A DNA stretch of 64,000 nt from CBDCPI01 sp965220245 (GCA_965220245.1 CBDCPI010000008.1:1-64000); one strand, 5' to 3'. Shown: positions 8,755-17,634, counted from the stretch's first letter. Translations and numbers: made by a program. The notes: generated by a model not told the origin, from the sequence alone.

Positions 8755-9525
8755 ATGAAGCTGGAAACCCTGACCTACGAGAAAGAAGGTTACGTCGCCC
8801 GGTTGACGCTAAACCGGCCTCACCTGCTTAACGCCGTTAACTATCAGGGCACTGTGGAGTTAAAACAGACCGCCCAGGAGATTTATAACGACCCGGAGTT
8901 GCGTCTGGTCGTGATTCAGGGAGTAGGGCGAGCCTTCTGTACCGGCATCGATTTGAAAGAGCTTTCCGCCGGGGAGACGCCCAGCGCCTATTTCAACAAT
9001 TGGGACGAGGCGCTGCGGCTGCTGGAGCGGGCAGATAAGCTGGTCCTGTGCGCCATGCACGGGTATGCCCTGGGAGGCGGGTTGCAACTACCCTTGGCAT
9101 GCGACATCCGCATCGCTGCCGAAGATTGTATCTTGGGCCTGCCGGCAGCAGCCGAGTCCCTTATTCCCGGGTTAGCTACTTACCGGCTTCCCCGGTACAT
9201 CGGACTGGGCCGGGCCAAGTGGATGGTGCTATCCGGAGAGAACATCGACGCCCAGCGCGCTCAACAGTTCGGTCTGGTAGACCACATCGTCAAGCCGGGA
9301 AGTTTCCAGGAGGAGGTAGACGAGTTGGTGCAACGCTATCTGGCGTTAAGCTCTGAGGGCGCGCTCCAGAGCAAGGTCCTACTGTCGGTGGGCCAAGACC
9401 TTCCCTACGAGGAGTTTTTCGAGGAATACTTACGCCGCCAAGCCGTTGCGGTCGGGTCTCCTGATTGTCAAGAAGCGATGAACGCCTACCGGGAGCGACG
9501 CCGCCCGGTCTATCCGGCGGGGTGA
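8755..9525 (+). CDS. Enoyl-CoA hydratase/isomerase family protein
   Basis: AAAGGAG ends 6 bases before the ATG at 8755, making this the start (256 residues) rather than the ATG at 8701. The crotonase fold is clear: LTLNRPHLLNAVN, then GRAFCTGIDLKEL and HGYALGGGLQLPLACDIRIA, which form the oxyanion hole, then LPAAAESLIPGLATYRLPR with a Glu at a usual catalytic position. It probably hydrates or isomerises a CoA-bound intermediate of fatty- or aromatic-acid breakdown. It lies between a PaaK-type ligase and the box genes, but about 230 bases of repeat-containing DNA separate it from the ligase. Confidence 0.88.
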   Translation: MKLETLTYEKEGYVARLTLNRPHLLNAVNYQGTVELKQTAQEIYNDPELRLVVIQGVGRAFCTGIDLKELSAGETPSAYFNNWDEALRLLERADKLVLCAMHGYALGGGLQLPLACDIRIAAEDCILGLPAAAESLIPGLATYRLPRYIGLGRAKWMVLSGENIDAQRAQQFGLVDHIVKPGSFQEEVDELVQRYLALSSEGALQSKVLLSVGQDLPYEEFFEEYLRRQAVAVGSPDCQEAMNAYRERRRPVYPAG

Positions 9526-9540
9526 CCTCCGGCCCGGAAT

Positions 9541-9981
9541 TTATCTGCCGAGAAAGGTCTCCTTGATTTTGTGAAGGAACGATTTGCTGCGTACTCTTCC
9601 CAAGAGACGGTCCCAGTCCTGTTCGGCGCCGGAGGAGCGCCTAAGGTCCTTGGTGCGCTGTTCCATTAGCTCCGCTACCCTTTTCTCCTCGTCCTCGTCC
9701 AGCCAAAATCCGTGTTCCTCGGCGCAAACGTCCAGCCACAGCTCGTTATACCGGTAGCGGAACCGCTGCATCGGCCCTTGGCACTGAGGACACCGGATGT
9801 CGCTCTCGCCGGGCCTGGTGATCATCGAACCCTTCTGCTCGTCGGTGTCCAGCACCGTATCTTCCAGTTGGTCCAACTCCGGAAAGTCGAGCCACATTCC
9901 GTTGCAGCCAGTACACTTGTCTACTTCAATGCCTTTATGCCTGGTCAGTTTCAGCGTCAAGCCACACTTGGGACAGTCCAT
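9541..9981 (-). CDS. Zinc-ribbon protein, TFIIB-type zinc finger family
   Basis: The ATG at 9981 has AGGAGG 6 bases upstream, giving 146 residues. Two Zn-ribbon knuckle pairs are visible: MDCPKCG with CTGCNGMWLD, and IRCPQCQ with CAEEHGFWLDEDE. This is the layout of the bacterial zf-TFIIB family, whose members are of unknown function. The C-terminus is basic and helical (RTKDLRR ... RVRSKSFLHKIKETF). It lies on the opposite strand from the flanking catabolic genes and ends 15 bases from the crotonase stop, so it is probably a bystander. Confidence 0.8.
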   Translation of the reverse strand: MDCPKCGLTLKLTRHKGIEVDKCTGCNGMWLDFPELDQLEDTVLDTDEQKGSMITRPGESDIRCPQCQGPMQRFRYRYNELWLDVCAEEHGFWLDEDEEKRVAELMEQRTKDLRRSSGAEQDWDRLLGRVRSKSFLHKIKETFLGR

Positions 9982-10215
9982 CTTGGGCCTCCTAGAGCAC
10001 GGGCCGGTTGCAATGCTCCGCCCGGCGCCGGTTTTTGTGGCGGCAGCGTTATCCACGGGGAGTCTCTGCGGTCCACCTAGCATAACCCGCGGAACTGCCT
10101 GGTTCAAGATGTCACAACGTTGCCCACCCGCCTCGACCGTGTCTTTACCCGCCCTCCAAAAGTGATGTCGGCGTCAGCGTGCAAGAGACCCAGCTAGACC
10201 GTGTCGATGGTAGAA

Positions 10216-10246
10216 TTGAAGGAGAGCAATTTCTCTGCTGGATAAT
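10216..10246 (+). promoter_or_regulatory. Weak sigma70-like promoter candidate for box operon
   Basis: TTGAAG (10216) and GATAAT (10241) are separated by 19 bases, longer than ideal, with a short GAGA...TCTC dyad between them. It lies 136 bases before the boxC start. Offered only as a candidate. Confidence 0.25.
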
Positions 10247-10305
10247 TTCTAACCGGATACGTTCTAGATAACCTTGAGTTCCTAGCGAACAGGCGCCTTA
10301 CTATT

Positions 10306-10343
10306 GGCAACAGCAACTGGCAACAGCAACTGGCAACAGCAAC
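10306..10343 (+). repeat. 13-bp tandem repeat, 2.9 copies
   Basis: GGCAACAGCAACT is repeated three times head to tail (the last copy lacks its final two bases) just upstream of boxC. It could be read as extra N-terminal codons, but no homologue pattern supports this. Confidence 0.8.
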
Positions 10344-10381
10344 AATTACAGCTACCTGAGGCGGGACTAATCGAGGACCGT

Positions 10382-12082
10382 ATGCCGACTCCGGAACTAG
10401 AGACCGGGCTTGGAGGATTGAAGGCCGAGACCCGAATAGACTTCGCGGTGCCACGCGGGGCCTACAAGCACTGGCGAGTGTCATTCCATGGCCGCTGGGC
10501 CCGGTTGGCTTTGGATGTAGACGAGACCGCCCCGTTGGTGCCCGGCTACGAGCTCAAGCTCAACTCCTACGACCTGGGAGTGGACATAGAGCTTTACGAC
10601 GCGGTGCAAAGGCTGCGCTTCGAGCACCCTGAGGTTGCTGCGGTGGTGATCACATCGGATAGGCCCCGGGTCTTCTGCGCCGGTGCCAATATCGGGATGC
10701 TGGGCCAAGCCAGCCACGAGCTTAAAGTTAATTTCTGCAAGTTCACCAATGAGACCCGCAACGGTATTGAGGACGCAGCGGCAAACTCGGGCCAAGCCTA
10801 TATCTGCGCCATCAACGGCGCCGCCGCCGGTGGTGGGTACGAGTTGGCTCTGGCCTGCCAACACATTATGCTGGTCGACGACGGCTCGACGGCGGTGTCG
10901 CTGCCGGAGTTGCCGCTCTTGGCAGTGTTGCCGGGCACCGGCGGGCTAACCCGGTTGGTGGACAAGCGGGGCGTCCGCCACGACCGCGCCGATTTCCTTT
11001 GCACGACCCCTGAGGGGGTGCAGGGCCTCCGGGCGGTGGAGTGGGGGCTGGTCGACGAGCTGGCGGCCCCTTCCCGGTTCCAAGAAACGGTGGAGGAGCG
11101 GGCCCGGGAATTGGCGGAGCAGTCGGACCGCCCGGCGGAGGCGGCCGGCATCGAGCTTATCCCGCTCAACCGCCGGTTCACTCCCGATGGAGTGGGCTAC
11201 GATCACATCAACATCGCCATCGACCGGCCCGGAGCCGCTGCCTACATCACTGTTCAAGGCCCCAAGGAAGCGCCACCCAACGGTCCCGCCGGTATCCATG
11301 CCGCCGGTGCCGATTTCTGGCCGCTGGCCTTGGCCCGAGAGTTGGACGACCTAATCCTTCACCTTCGAGTCAACGAGCCGGAGATTGGCGTCTGGGTATT
11401 CCGGACGCAGGGTGACAACCGGCTGGTGGAAATGGCCGATCAGGCCCTGCTGGAGCACCGCGACCATTGGCTGGTGCGGGAGACCACCCTGTACCTCAAG
11501 CGCACCTTCAAGCGTCTAGACGTTAGCTCCCGCAGCCTCATTGCACTGATCGAACCGGGCAGTTGCTTCACCGGGACGTTGCTGGAGTTGGCCTTAGCCG
11601 CCGACCGGACTTACATGCTGGACGGCGTCTTCGAGGACATTGACCTCCCGCCCGCAAGCATCCGGCTGACCGGAGTCAACTTCGGTCCGCTAACCATGGT
11701 AAATGGCTTGAGTAGGCTGGACCGCAGGTTCCTGGCTAACCCGTCTTACTTGCCGAAGCTGAGCGAGGCTGCCGGGCGTGACTTGTCGGCGGGCGAGGCC
11801 GAAGCACTGGGGCTGGTGACCTTTATCCCTGACGACATCGATTGGGAAGACGAGGTGCGTCTGGCCATCGAAGAACGGGCCAGCTTCTCCCCCGACGCCC
11901 TGACCGGCATGGAAGCAAACCTCCGGTTCCCGGGACCCGAAACCTTAGAGAGCAAGATATTCGCCCGGTTGAGTGCCTGGCAAAACTGGGTCTTCCAGCG
12001 CCCTAACGCCTCGGGTGGAGAGGGAGCCCTGAAGCTCTATGGCAGCGGCCGCAAGACCACCTTTGATAAGACTCGGGTTTAA
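10382..12082 (+). CDS. boxC: Benzoyl-CoA dihydrodiol lyase (BoxC)
   Basis: BoxC opens the ring of 2,3-epoxybenzoyl-CoA (or its dihydrodiol) hydrolytically, yielding 3,4-dehydroadipyl-CoA semialdehyde and formate. The 566-residue product is a double-length crotonase as expected (family about 550). The first crotonase half contains ITSDRPRVFCAGANIGML and INGAAAGGGYELALACQHIML, with SLPELPLLAVLPGTGGL following; the second half (from about 300) contains IALIEPGSCFTGTLLELALAADRTYML. The start is the ATG at 10382, preceded by GAGG and matching where the conserved FAVPRGAYKHWRVSF region needs to begin. boxB follows 31 bases later on the same strand. Confidence 0.9.
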   Translation: MPTPELETGLGGLKAETRIDFAVPRGAYKHWRVSFHGRWARLALDVDETAPLVPGYELKLNSYDLGVDIELYDAVQRLRFEHPEVAAVVITSDRPRVFCAGANIGMLGQASHELKVNFCKFTNETRNGIEDAAANSGQAYICAINGAAAGGGYELALACQHIMLVDDGSTAVSLPELPLLAVLPGTGGLTRLVDKRGVRHDRADFLCTTPEGVQGLRAVEWGLVDELAAPSRFQETVEERARELAEQSDRPAEAAGIELIPLNRRFTPDGVGYDHINIAIDRPGAAAYITVQGPKEAPPNGPAGIHAAGADFWPLALARELDDLILHLRVNEPEIGVWVFRTQGDNRLVEMADQALLEHRDHWLVRETTLYLKRTFKRLDVSSRSLIALIEPGSCFTGTLLELALAADRTYMLDGVFEDIDLPPASIRLTGVNFGPLTMVNGLSRLDRRFLANPSYLPKLSEAAGRDLSAGEAEALGLVTFIPDDIDWEDEVRLAIEERASFSPDALTGMEANLRFPGPETLESKIFARLSAWQNWVFQRPNASGGEGALKLYGSGRKTTFDKTRV

Positions 12083-12113
12083 GCCGAAATAGCTTTAGCG
12101 CCAAGGGGGAAAC

Positions 12114-13538
12114 GTGACGATCAATTACGGAGAACGCATTCCCAACAACGTGGGGCTTTCCGGGGACCGCCGGTTGCAACGGGCGCTGGAGTCCTGGCAG
12201 CCCAATTTCCTGGAGTGGTGGCGGGAGTTGGGTCCCCAGGGTACATCCAACACCGACGTTTATTTGCGCACCGCGGTCAGCGTGGACGCCCGAGGTTGGG
12301 CCAACTTTGGCTACGTGAAGATGCCCGAATACCGTTGGGGGGTGTTCTTGGCCCAGCCGGAAGCGGACCGGAAGATCACCTTTGGCGAGCACCAAGGGGA
12401 ACCGGTCTGGCAGGAGGTGCCCGGAGAGTACCGCAGCGATTTGCGCCGTCTCATCGTCACCCAAGGCGACACGGAGCCGGCCTCGGTAGAGAAGCAAAAG
12501 CAACTGGGGTTGACCTGCCCGTCTTTGTACGACTTGCGTAACCTATACCAAGTAAACGTCGAAGAAGGACGCCACTTGTGGGCCATGGTCTACCTGCTGC
12601 AAGCCTACTTCGGCCGGGACGGGCGGGAAGAGGCGGAGGCCCTGCTGTTGCGCCATTCCGGCGACCCGGACCGCCCCCGGATTCTGCAAGCCTTCAACGA
12701 GCAGACCCCCCATTGGCTCTCTTACTTTATGTTCACTTACTTCACCGACCGGGACGGCAAGTACCAGTTGGCGGCGCTGGCCGAGTCGGGGTTTGACCCC
12801 TTGGCCCGCACTTGCCAGTTCATGCTTACCGAGGAAGCCCACCACATGTTCGTTGGCGAGTCCGGCGTCCGGCGGGTCCTGCAACGCACCTGCCAAGTGA
12901 TGCAGGAGTTGGGGACCGACAACCCGGCCCTCGTCCGTTCCGCAGGCGCGATTGACTTGCCTACCATCCAGAAATTCGTCAACTTCCACTACAGCGTCTC
13001 CCTAGACCTGTTTGGCCGGGAGATTTCCACCAACGGCGCCAACTACTTCACCCGAGGCCTCAAGGGACGCTATTTAGAAAGCAGGCTAAGCGACGATCAC
13101 CAGCTATCCGAGGACTTTTGGCCGGTTGAAGCGCCCGGAGAAAGCGGCATCGTATGTGAAGACCAGCCCGCCCTCCTGGCAGTCAACGAAAGGCTGCGGG
13201 ACGACTATATTGCGGACACCCAGCGTGGTGTCGACCGCTGGAACAGAGAAATCAAGACCCACGGCATCGACTTCGCTTTGACGCTACCCCACCGGGGGTT
13301 CAACCGCCGGATTGGCGCTTTTGCTGGCTGGCAGGTGTCTCCCGAGGGACAGATCATCAGCCAAGAACAGTGGGAACGCCAGGAGGACGATTGGCTGCCC
13401 ACCGAAGACGACCACTGCTTCGTGGCTTCCTTGATGGCCCAAGTCGTCGAGCCAGGCAAGGTGGCCGGTTGGATTGCGCCCCCGGCCCGGGGCATCGACA
13501 ACAAGCCTTTGGATTTCGAGTACGTTAGATTCAGTTGA
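12114..13538 (+). CDS. boxB: Benzoyl-CoA 2,3-epoxidase, oxygenase component (BoxB)
   Basis: BoxB is the diiron oxygenase that converts benzoyl-CoA to the 2,3-epoxide with O2 and electrons from the reductase BoxA. The 474 residues match the family length (about 470). NVEEGRHLWAMVY and LTEEAHHMFVGESGV are the carboxylate-His motifs of the ferritin-like diiron site. The GTG start at 12114 has AAGGGGGA directly upstream. No boxA homologue is in the window, so electrons must come from a protein encoded elsewhere. It lies between boxC and benzoate-CoA ligase in one transcription unit. Confidence 0.92.
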   Translation: MTINYGERIPNNVGLSGDRRLQRALESWQPNFLEWWRELGPQGTSNTDVYLRTAVSVDARGWANFGYVKMPEYRWGVFLAQPEADRKITFGEHQGEPVWQEVPGEYRSDLRRLIVTQGDTEPASVEKQKQLGLTCPSLYDLRNLYQVNVEEGRHLWAMVYLLQAYFGRDGREEAEALLLRHSGDPDRPRILQAFNEQTPHWLSYFMFTYFTDRDGKYQLAALAESGFDPLARTCQFMLTEEAHHMFVGESGVRRVLQRTCQVMQELGTDNPALVRSAGAIDLPTIQKFVNFHYSVSLDLFGREISTNGANYFTRGLKGRYLESRLSDDHQLSEDFWPVEAPGESGIVCEDQPALLAVNERLRDDYIADTQRGVDRWNREIKTHGIDFALTLPHRGFNRRIGAFAGWQVSPEGQIISQEQWERQEDDWLPTEDDHCFVASLMAQVVEPGKVAGWIAPPARGIDNKPLDFEYVRFS

Positions 13539-13552
13539 CCGGGGGTCCAAGT

Positions 13553-15178
13553 ATGCCGGACATTACTGCACCGGAGCACACCGGGCCCGATAACACCGTC
13601 AGAGTGGACGTTTCGGCTTCTCCTCCGGAAATCCGGTTCTCGCCGGTATTCAACACAGCCGTCCCCCTGATCGACCGGCACCTTGAAGAAGGCCGGGGTA
13701 ATAAAGTAGCCATCAGGACGGTCGGCGAAGCGGTAACCTACAGAGAGTTGGCCGAGCGGGTAAACCGTTGCGGCAACGCGCTGCGTTCGTTGGAAACGGC
13801 CTCCGGGGGAACGGTCCCCGGCGACCGGGTGTTGATGATGGTGAAGGACTGTCCCGAGTTTTTCTACTTGTTCTGGGGCGCCATCAAGGCCGGACTGGCG
13901 CCGGTCCCCGTCAACACCCTGCTGCGGGCCAGCGACTACCAGTACATGATCGAAGACTCGCGGTGCGCGGTCTTGGTGTACTCCCCGGAATATGCGTCAG
14001 AGGTAGTACCCGCCTTAAACGCCGCGTCTTATCAACCCGGCGCCGTGCTTACCACCACCGGCGAAGCGTCACTCCGGTCCCTCATGGACACCGCCTCCCC
14101 GGCCTTGGAGCCCGCGCCCGCCGCACCGGACGACGATTGCTTCTGGTTGTATTCCTCGGGCTCCACCGGCCGGCCCAAGGCGGCGGTGCACCAGCACCGC
14201 GACATCGCCGACACCTGCGTCAACTACGCGGCGACCACGCTGGGCATGTCCCAAAACGACGTGTGTTTCTCCGCAGCCAAGCTATTTTTCGCCTACGGGT
14301 TGGGCAACGCCATGACCTTCCCTCTATGGGTGGGGGCCACGGCGGTGCTCAGCGACCAGCGGCCAACCCCGGAAATGACCTTCGACCTCATCGAGCGGTT
14401 CCGGCCAACCCTTTATTTCGGCGTTCCCACTCTCTACGCTGCCCAATTACGGGCTTTGGAGACCGCAGACCCGGACCTCTCTTCGCTACGGGCTTGCGTC
14501 TCGGCCGGCGAGGCCCTGCCTGCCGACATCTTCCACCGGTGGCGGGAACGTACCGGGTTGATCATCCTCGACGGCATCGGCTCCACCGAGGCGTTGCACA
14601 TCTTCATTTCCAATCGCGGCGACGATTACCGCCCTGGCAGCAGCGGGCGATTGGTACCCGGTTACCAGGCCCAGATAGTCGGGGACGATGGAGAGCCGGT
14701 GGCCCTTGGGGAGGCCGGGCATCTCAAGATTAGCGGGACCTCGACCGCCCGGTACTACTGGAACAACCCCGAGAAGACCGCCGAGACGATGGCCGGCCAG
14801 TGGCTCCACACCGGCGACACCTACCTGCAAGACCAAGACGGTTACTACGTGTACTGTGGGCGCAGCGACGACATGATAAAGGTCGGCGGTATCTGGTGCT
14901 CCCCCGCAGAGATCGAAAGCTGTTTGATCGAGCACCCCAAGGTGCTGGAAGCGGCAGTCGTGGGCCGGGCCGACAACGACCAACTGATCAAACCCGAGGC
15001 ATTTGTGGTCCTGAACGAGTCCGCTGACGCTGGCGAGGCATTGTCTGGGGAATTGCTCCAGCATTGCCGGAACGGGTTGGCCCCCTACAAGTACCCCCGG
15101 TGGTTCAATTTCGTCGACGAACTGCCCAAGACCGCCACCGGCAAAATCCAGCGCTTCAAGCTCAGGACTGCTGAATAA
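13553..15178 (+). CDS. Benzoate-CoA ligase family protein
   Basis: This ATP-dependent ligase probably activates benzoate or a related aromatic acid to its CoA thioester, feeding BoxB and BoxC. The 541-residue product has the ANL signatures: WLYSSGSTGRPKAAVHQH (P-loop), LDGIGSTEALHIF, TGDTYLQDQDGYYVYCGRSD, KVGGIWCSPAEIE, and the C-terminal catalytic Lys in KTATGKIQRFK. The start is the ATG at 13553 with a G-rich stretch upstream; a TTG at 13535 overlapping the boxB stop is the alternative. It ends the boxC-boxB-ligase operon. Exact substrate range is not readable from sequence. Confidence 0.88.
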   Translation: MPDITAPEHTGPDNTVRVDVSASPPEIRFSPVFNTAVPLIDRHLEEGRGNKVAIRTVGEAVTYRELAERVNRCGNALRSLETASGGTVPGDRVLMMVKDCPEFFYLFWGAIKAGLAPVPVNTLLRASDYQYMIEDSRCAVLVYSPEYASEVVPALNAASYQPGAVLTTTGEASLRSLMDTASPALEPAPAAPDDDCFWLYSSGSTGRPKAAVHQHRDIADTCVNYAATTLGMSQNDVCFSAAKLFFAYGLGNAMTFPLWVGATAVLSDQRPTPEMTFDLIERFRPTLYFGVPTLYAAQLRALETADPDLSSLRACVSAGEALPADIFHRWRERTGLIILDGIGSTEALHIFISNRGDDYRPGSSGRLVPGYQAQIVGDDGEPVALGEAGHLKISGTSTARYYWNNPEKTAETMAGQWLHTGDTYLQDQDGYYVYCGRSDDMIKVGGIWCSPAEIESCLIEHPKVLEAAVVGRADNDQLIKPEAFVVLNESADAGEALSGELLQHCRNGLAPYKYPRWFNFVDELPKTATGKIQRFKLRTAE

Positions 15179-15276
15179 GTCCGGCCCATCCTAAGCGAAT
15201 TGGGGTAACTGCAAAGGCGCAAGGCTTCTGCCGCTCATCCTGACCGAAGCGACCAGAGGAAGCTACGCGGGAATGG

Positions 15277-15711
15277 TCAGAACTCGCCAACCCACCGGAC
15301 CCGGGGGAAGCTGGGATTCGCAACGTCGAAAAAGCGGCGGTCGGCAGTCCAGAATTCGCAATCTAGAGATTCAGCCAGGGCTAGATAGTGGGAGTCGTAA
15401 ACGGCTCATTGCCCTAGCTGCTGTGCCAACTCCAAAGCACGAGTGTGCATCGGCATCGGTTGTTGAAATTCAATTCCAGTCTCAGAGAGTTGATTGAGGA
15501 GAGGTCGGGCTTCGTGTGCAGGCAGTTCTCGTCGTAATATCTTTTTCAAGAGGGCGTTAGCTACTTCAGCCAACATGAAGTAAGGGGCCGCCAACTGAAC
15601 ACCCAAATCAGCCCAAGAATTGGCGAGTGCGATAGCTTCCTCGGTATAGGGCTCTTCTGTTAGTAACTTTACGGCGAGACTTGCATCAATAACCACGAAT
15701 CGCTCGTTCAA
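15277..15711 (-). pseudogene. VapC-like PIN-domain toxin broken by an in-frame TGA
   Basis: The open part (15711 to 15406, 101 residues) has the PIN N-terminus: VIDASLAVKLLTEE with the first acidic residue, and YFMLAEVANALLKK. A TGA at 15406-15408 follows LAQQLGQ. The same frame then continues AVYDSHYLALAESLDCEFWTADRRFF to a stop at 15277, restoring the missing PIN C-terminus with its YD.HYLALAE and TADRR acidic motifs. One C-to-T change of an Arg CGA codon explains the stop. The truncated product lacks half the metal site, so the RNase is presumably inactive. It overlaps the antitoxin-like gene by 26 bases. Confidence 0.75.
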
Positions 15712-15994
15712 CCTGCTCGTCTCGCTCCTGCCTTGCTTGCCGAATCAGTTCAACGGAGTCGCTGGTGGCAAGTCTCTGGCAAATCCGCTCCCGCAACTCG
15801 TTCATCTGCTCCAGTGCCTCCCTGGTGAACGGCCTAGGTTGGTTCAGCGGAGGCGTGTGCTCATCCAACGCCCGCTCAATAGCCTTCACACAAAACTGGC
15901 GCATGCTGACGCCTTTTGTTATCGCCGCGGCCTTTACCCGCCGTTTGAGGGCGGAGTCCAAGTCTAAGTTGATTCGTTGACGCTCGGTAACCAT
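15686..15994 (-). CDS. VapB-like ribbon-helix-helix antitoxin
   Basis: The 102-residue product begins RINLDLDSALKRRVKAAAITKGVSM, a ribbon-helix-helix DNA-binding pattern (strand then two helices). Its C-terminal half is charged and would wrap the toxin. Such proteins bind their own promoter and neutralise the partner PIN RNase. GGAG lies 7 bases before the ATG. The downstream toxin gene, overlapping by 26 bases, carries a premature stop, so this antitoxin may be an orphan. Confidence 0.75.
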   Translation of the reverse strand: MVTERQRINLDLDSALKRRVKAAAITKGVSMRQFCVKAIERALDEHTPPLNQPRPFTREALEQMNELRERICQRLATSDSVELIRQARQERDEQVERAIRGY

Positions 15995-16332
15995 ACAATC
16001 TCCAGAAATTTATACAACTCACTTAAGGATTATACTGTACCAGCCCAGCCGGAATAACTAGGCCCTGCGGCTTGCCCCAATACCTGGGGCTCTCTGCGGC
16101 GGGCCGGGGCCAGTTACCCCCCTACAAGTACCCCCTTTGGTTCAATACGCAATATGTTCCCAGGCTCTGGAAGAGGGAAGACTTGGGGGCATTCTTGACT
16201 ATGGCTCAAATCCGGGGCAGCCCGTGTTATTATCGGGGCCAGCGGGACTATCGTCGTCGCGGTAGCCCGACCGCAACCGGTTGGAGCTACCGAATGGGTA
16301 CCCGATAGTAAGATTGGCATAAGGAGGCAGCC
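15995..16332. other. Intergenic region with a fragment resembling an acyl-CoA ligase
   Basis: This 338-bp gap holds the vapB-like promoter region and, at about 16113-16147, a stretch nearly matching 15078-15109 of the benzoate-CoA ligase gene (CCCCCTACAAGTACCCC then TGGTTCAAT in both), encoding PPYKYPLWFN against APYKYPRWFN. The surrounding reading frame (16072-16308) does not otherwise resemble a ligase. It looks like a decayed ligase fragment. No intact gene is supported. Confidence 0.5.
16029..16034 (-). promoter_or_regulatory. -10 element upstream of vapB-like gene
   Basis: On the minus strand TATAAT occurs 35 bases before the vapB-like start. No good -35 box is seen at 17 bases, so only the -10 is proposed. 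AT-rich dyads between it and the gene could be antitoxin operator sites. Confidence 0.35.
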
Positions 16333-17511
16333 ATGGACTTGGTAATTCGCAACGTCAGGCTCATCGACGGCGCCGGGTCGGCGGCCGTGCCTCAAGTCAG
16401 CGTCGAGGTGAGCGGCGGCGTCATCACCTGGATCGGCGAGGAGACCGCCCGGCCCCGGCGGGCAGTGCACCAAGAAGACATCAACGGCCAAGGCCTGACC
16501 CTCATCCCAGGGATGATCGACTGCCACGAGCACTTCACCGGCGACGGCGGCATGGACTCCATGGACCGTCTGCTGGGCGACACCCATGAGGAGTTTACTC
16601 TGAAGGCGGTGGGCAACTGCCGCCGCGCCTTGATGTCGGGCGTAACCTCGGCCCGGGACGTGGGGGCGCGGTTCGGCATCAACATCAACATCGCCCAACA
16701 GACCGCTGCCGGCGCCGTTCTGGGCCCCCGGTTAATTGCCTCCGGCGAGTGGTTCCAATTCCCGGGCACCTGGCCGGCGGGCCTCACCCGGTCCACCGAA
16801 ACACCGGAGGAGTTGCTCATCGGCATCCGGGAGATGATCGAGCGAGGCGCGGGGCTCATCAAAGTCGGGGCCACCGGCTTCGGCCCCAACGGGGAGCAGT
16901 TCGCCAGCATGGGCCCCGAAGCCTTGGAAGTGGCGGTAAGGGCGTCCCACGAAGCCGGACTGAAGATTGCGGCCCACTGCCACGGCTTCGACGGCACCCG
17001 GCAAGCGGTGGAAGCGGGCATCGACTCCATCGAGCACGGCACCTACGTCGACCAGCCAACCGTAAACCTCATGGCCGAAAAAGGGACTTACTTGGTCCCC
17101 ACCATGTCCACTTGGGACGCCAGGGAGCGGCTGGCTACCCAGATGAGTTGGTCCCGGGAGCAAATGGCTGACATCTACGACCGGAAGGAAAACTCCATCG
17201 CCAGCTTCAAACGGGCCCTGGATGCCGGCGTCCGCATCGCCACCGGCACCGATGCTGGCGGCTCCCCGGCCCGCCACGGCTTCGTCGCCCGGGAAATCGA
17301 GCTGATGGTGGAATCGGGGATGTCCCCCCAAGCGGCCTTGGAGGCCTCGACCCGGGTGGCCGCCGAGCTGCTGGGCATCCAAGACCAAGTGGGCACCATC
17401 GAGGTCGGCAAGCAGGCCGACCTAGTCCTGATCGACGGCGACCCCCACTCGGACCCGGCGGCGCTGCGAAACATTTGGGCCGTGTTCCAAGGCGGCAGAA
17501 GGATCCGGTAG
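16333..17511 (+). CDS. Amidohydrolase family protein (imidazolonepropionase/prolidase-like)
   Basis: The 392-residue product is a metal-dependent amidohydrolase: the beta-sandwich N-terminus (DLVIRNVRLIDG) leads to PGMIDCHEHF (metal-binding HxH), then LIKVGATGF with a possible bridging Lys, AAHCHG and EHGTY (metal His residues) and ATGTDAGG (catalytic Asp), ending GKQADLVLIDGDP. Members hydrolyse amide, lactam or carbamate bonds in cyclic or peptide substrates. AAGGAGG lies 6 bases before the ATG. It precedes a 6-oxocamphor-hydrolase-like crotonase, but 200 bases of repeat DNA separate them. Substrate unknown. Confidence 0.88.
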   Translation: MDLVIRNVRLIDGAGSAAVPQVSVEVSGGVITWIGEETARPRRAVHQEDINGQGLTLIPGMIDCHEHFTGDGGMDSMDRLLGDTHEEFTLKAVGNCRRALMSGVTSARDVGARFGININIAQQTAAGAVLGPRLIASGEWFQFPGTWPAGLTRSTETPEELLIGIREMIERGAGLIKVGATGFGPNGEQFASMGPEALEVAVRASHEAGLKIAAHCHGFDGTRQAVEAGIDSIEHGTYVDQPTVNLMAEKGTYLVPTMSTWDARERLATQMSWSREQMADIYDRKENSIASFKRALDAGVRIATGTDAGGSPARHGFVAREIELMVESGMSPQAALEASTRVAAELLGIQDQVGTIEVGKQADLVLIDGDPHSDPAALRNIWAVFQGGRRIR

Positions 17512-17559
17512 ACGATAGCGTCAATCCTTGGAGCCTGGGTTAAAAGTCCCGGATTGATT

Positions 17560-17634
17560 CAACGCAAAGGCGCAAGGACGCAGAGAGTTAGAAATTTACC
17601 GGGATAATCTTTGCGGCTTTGCGTCCTTGCGTTG
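17560..17634. repeat. Dispersed inverted repeat (AACGCAAAGGCGCAAGGACGC type)
   Basis: Arms at 17560-17583 (CAACGCAAAGGCGCAAGGACGC...) and 17612-17634 (the same sequence inverted, with small differences) flank about 28 bases. Single or partial copies of the same unit lie at 58351-58375, 59993-60013 and 60218-60252, so this is a dispersed family. Its AT-poor arms could form a stable hairpin after the amidohydrolase gene. Confidence 0.7.

Larger units (their letters stand above)
9982..10381. other. Divergent intergenic region upstream of boxC
   Basis: This 400-bp gap between the divergent zinc-ribbon gene and boxC carries a poorly conserved promoter candidate (10216-10246) and a 13-bp tandem repeat (10306-10343). 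Reading frames continue upstream of the chosen boxC start to 10304, but the extra 26 residues come from the repeat and look non-coding. Confidence 0.5.

Noticed and set aside
16072..16308. A 78-codon plus-strand gene
   Set aside because: Only a short PPYKYPLWFN stretch resembles a protein; the rest looks random, so it is kept as a fragment, not a gene.
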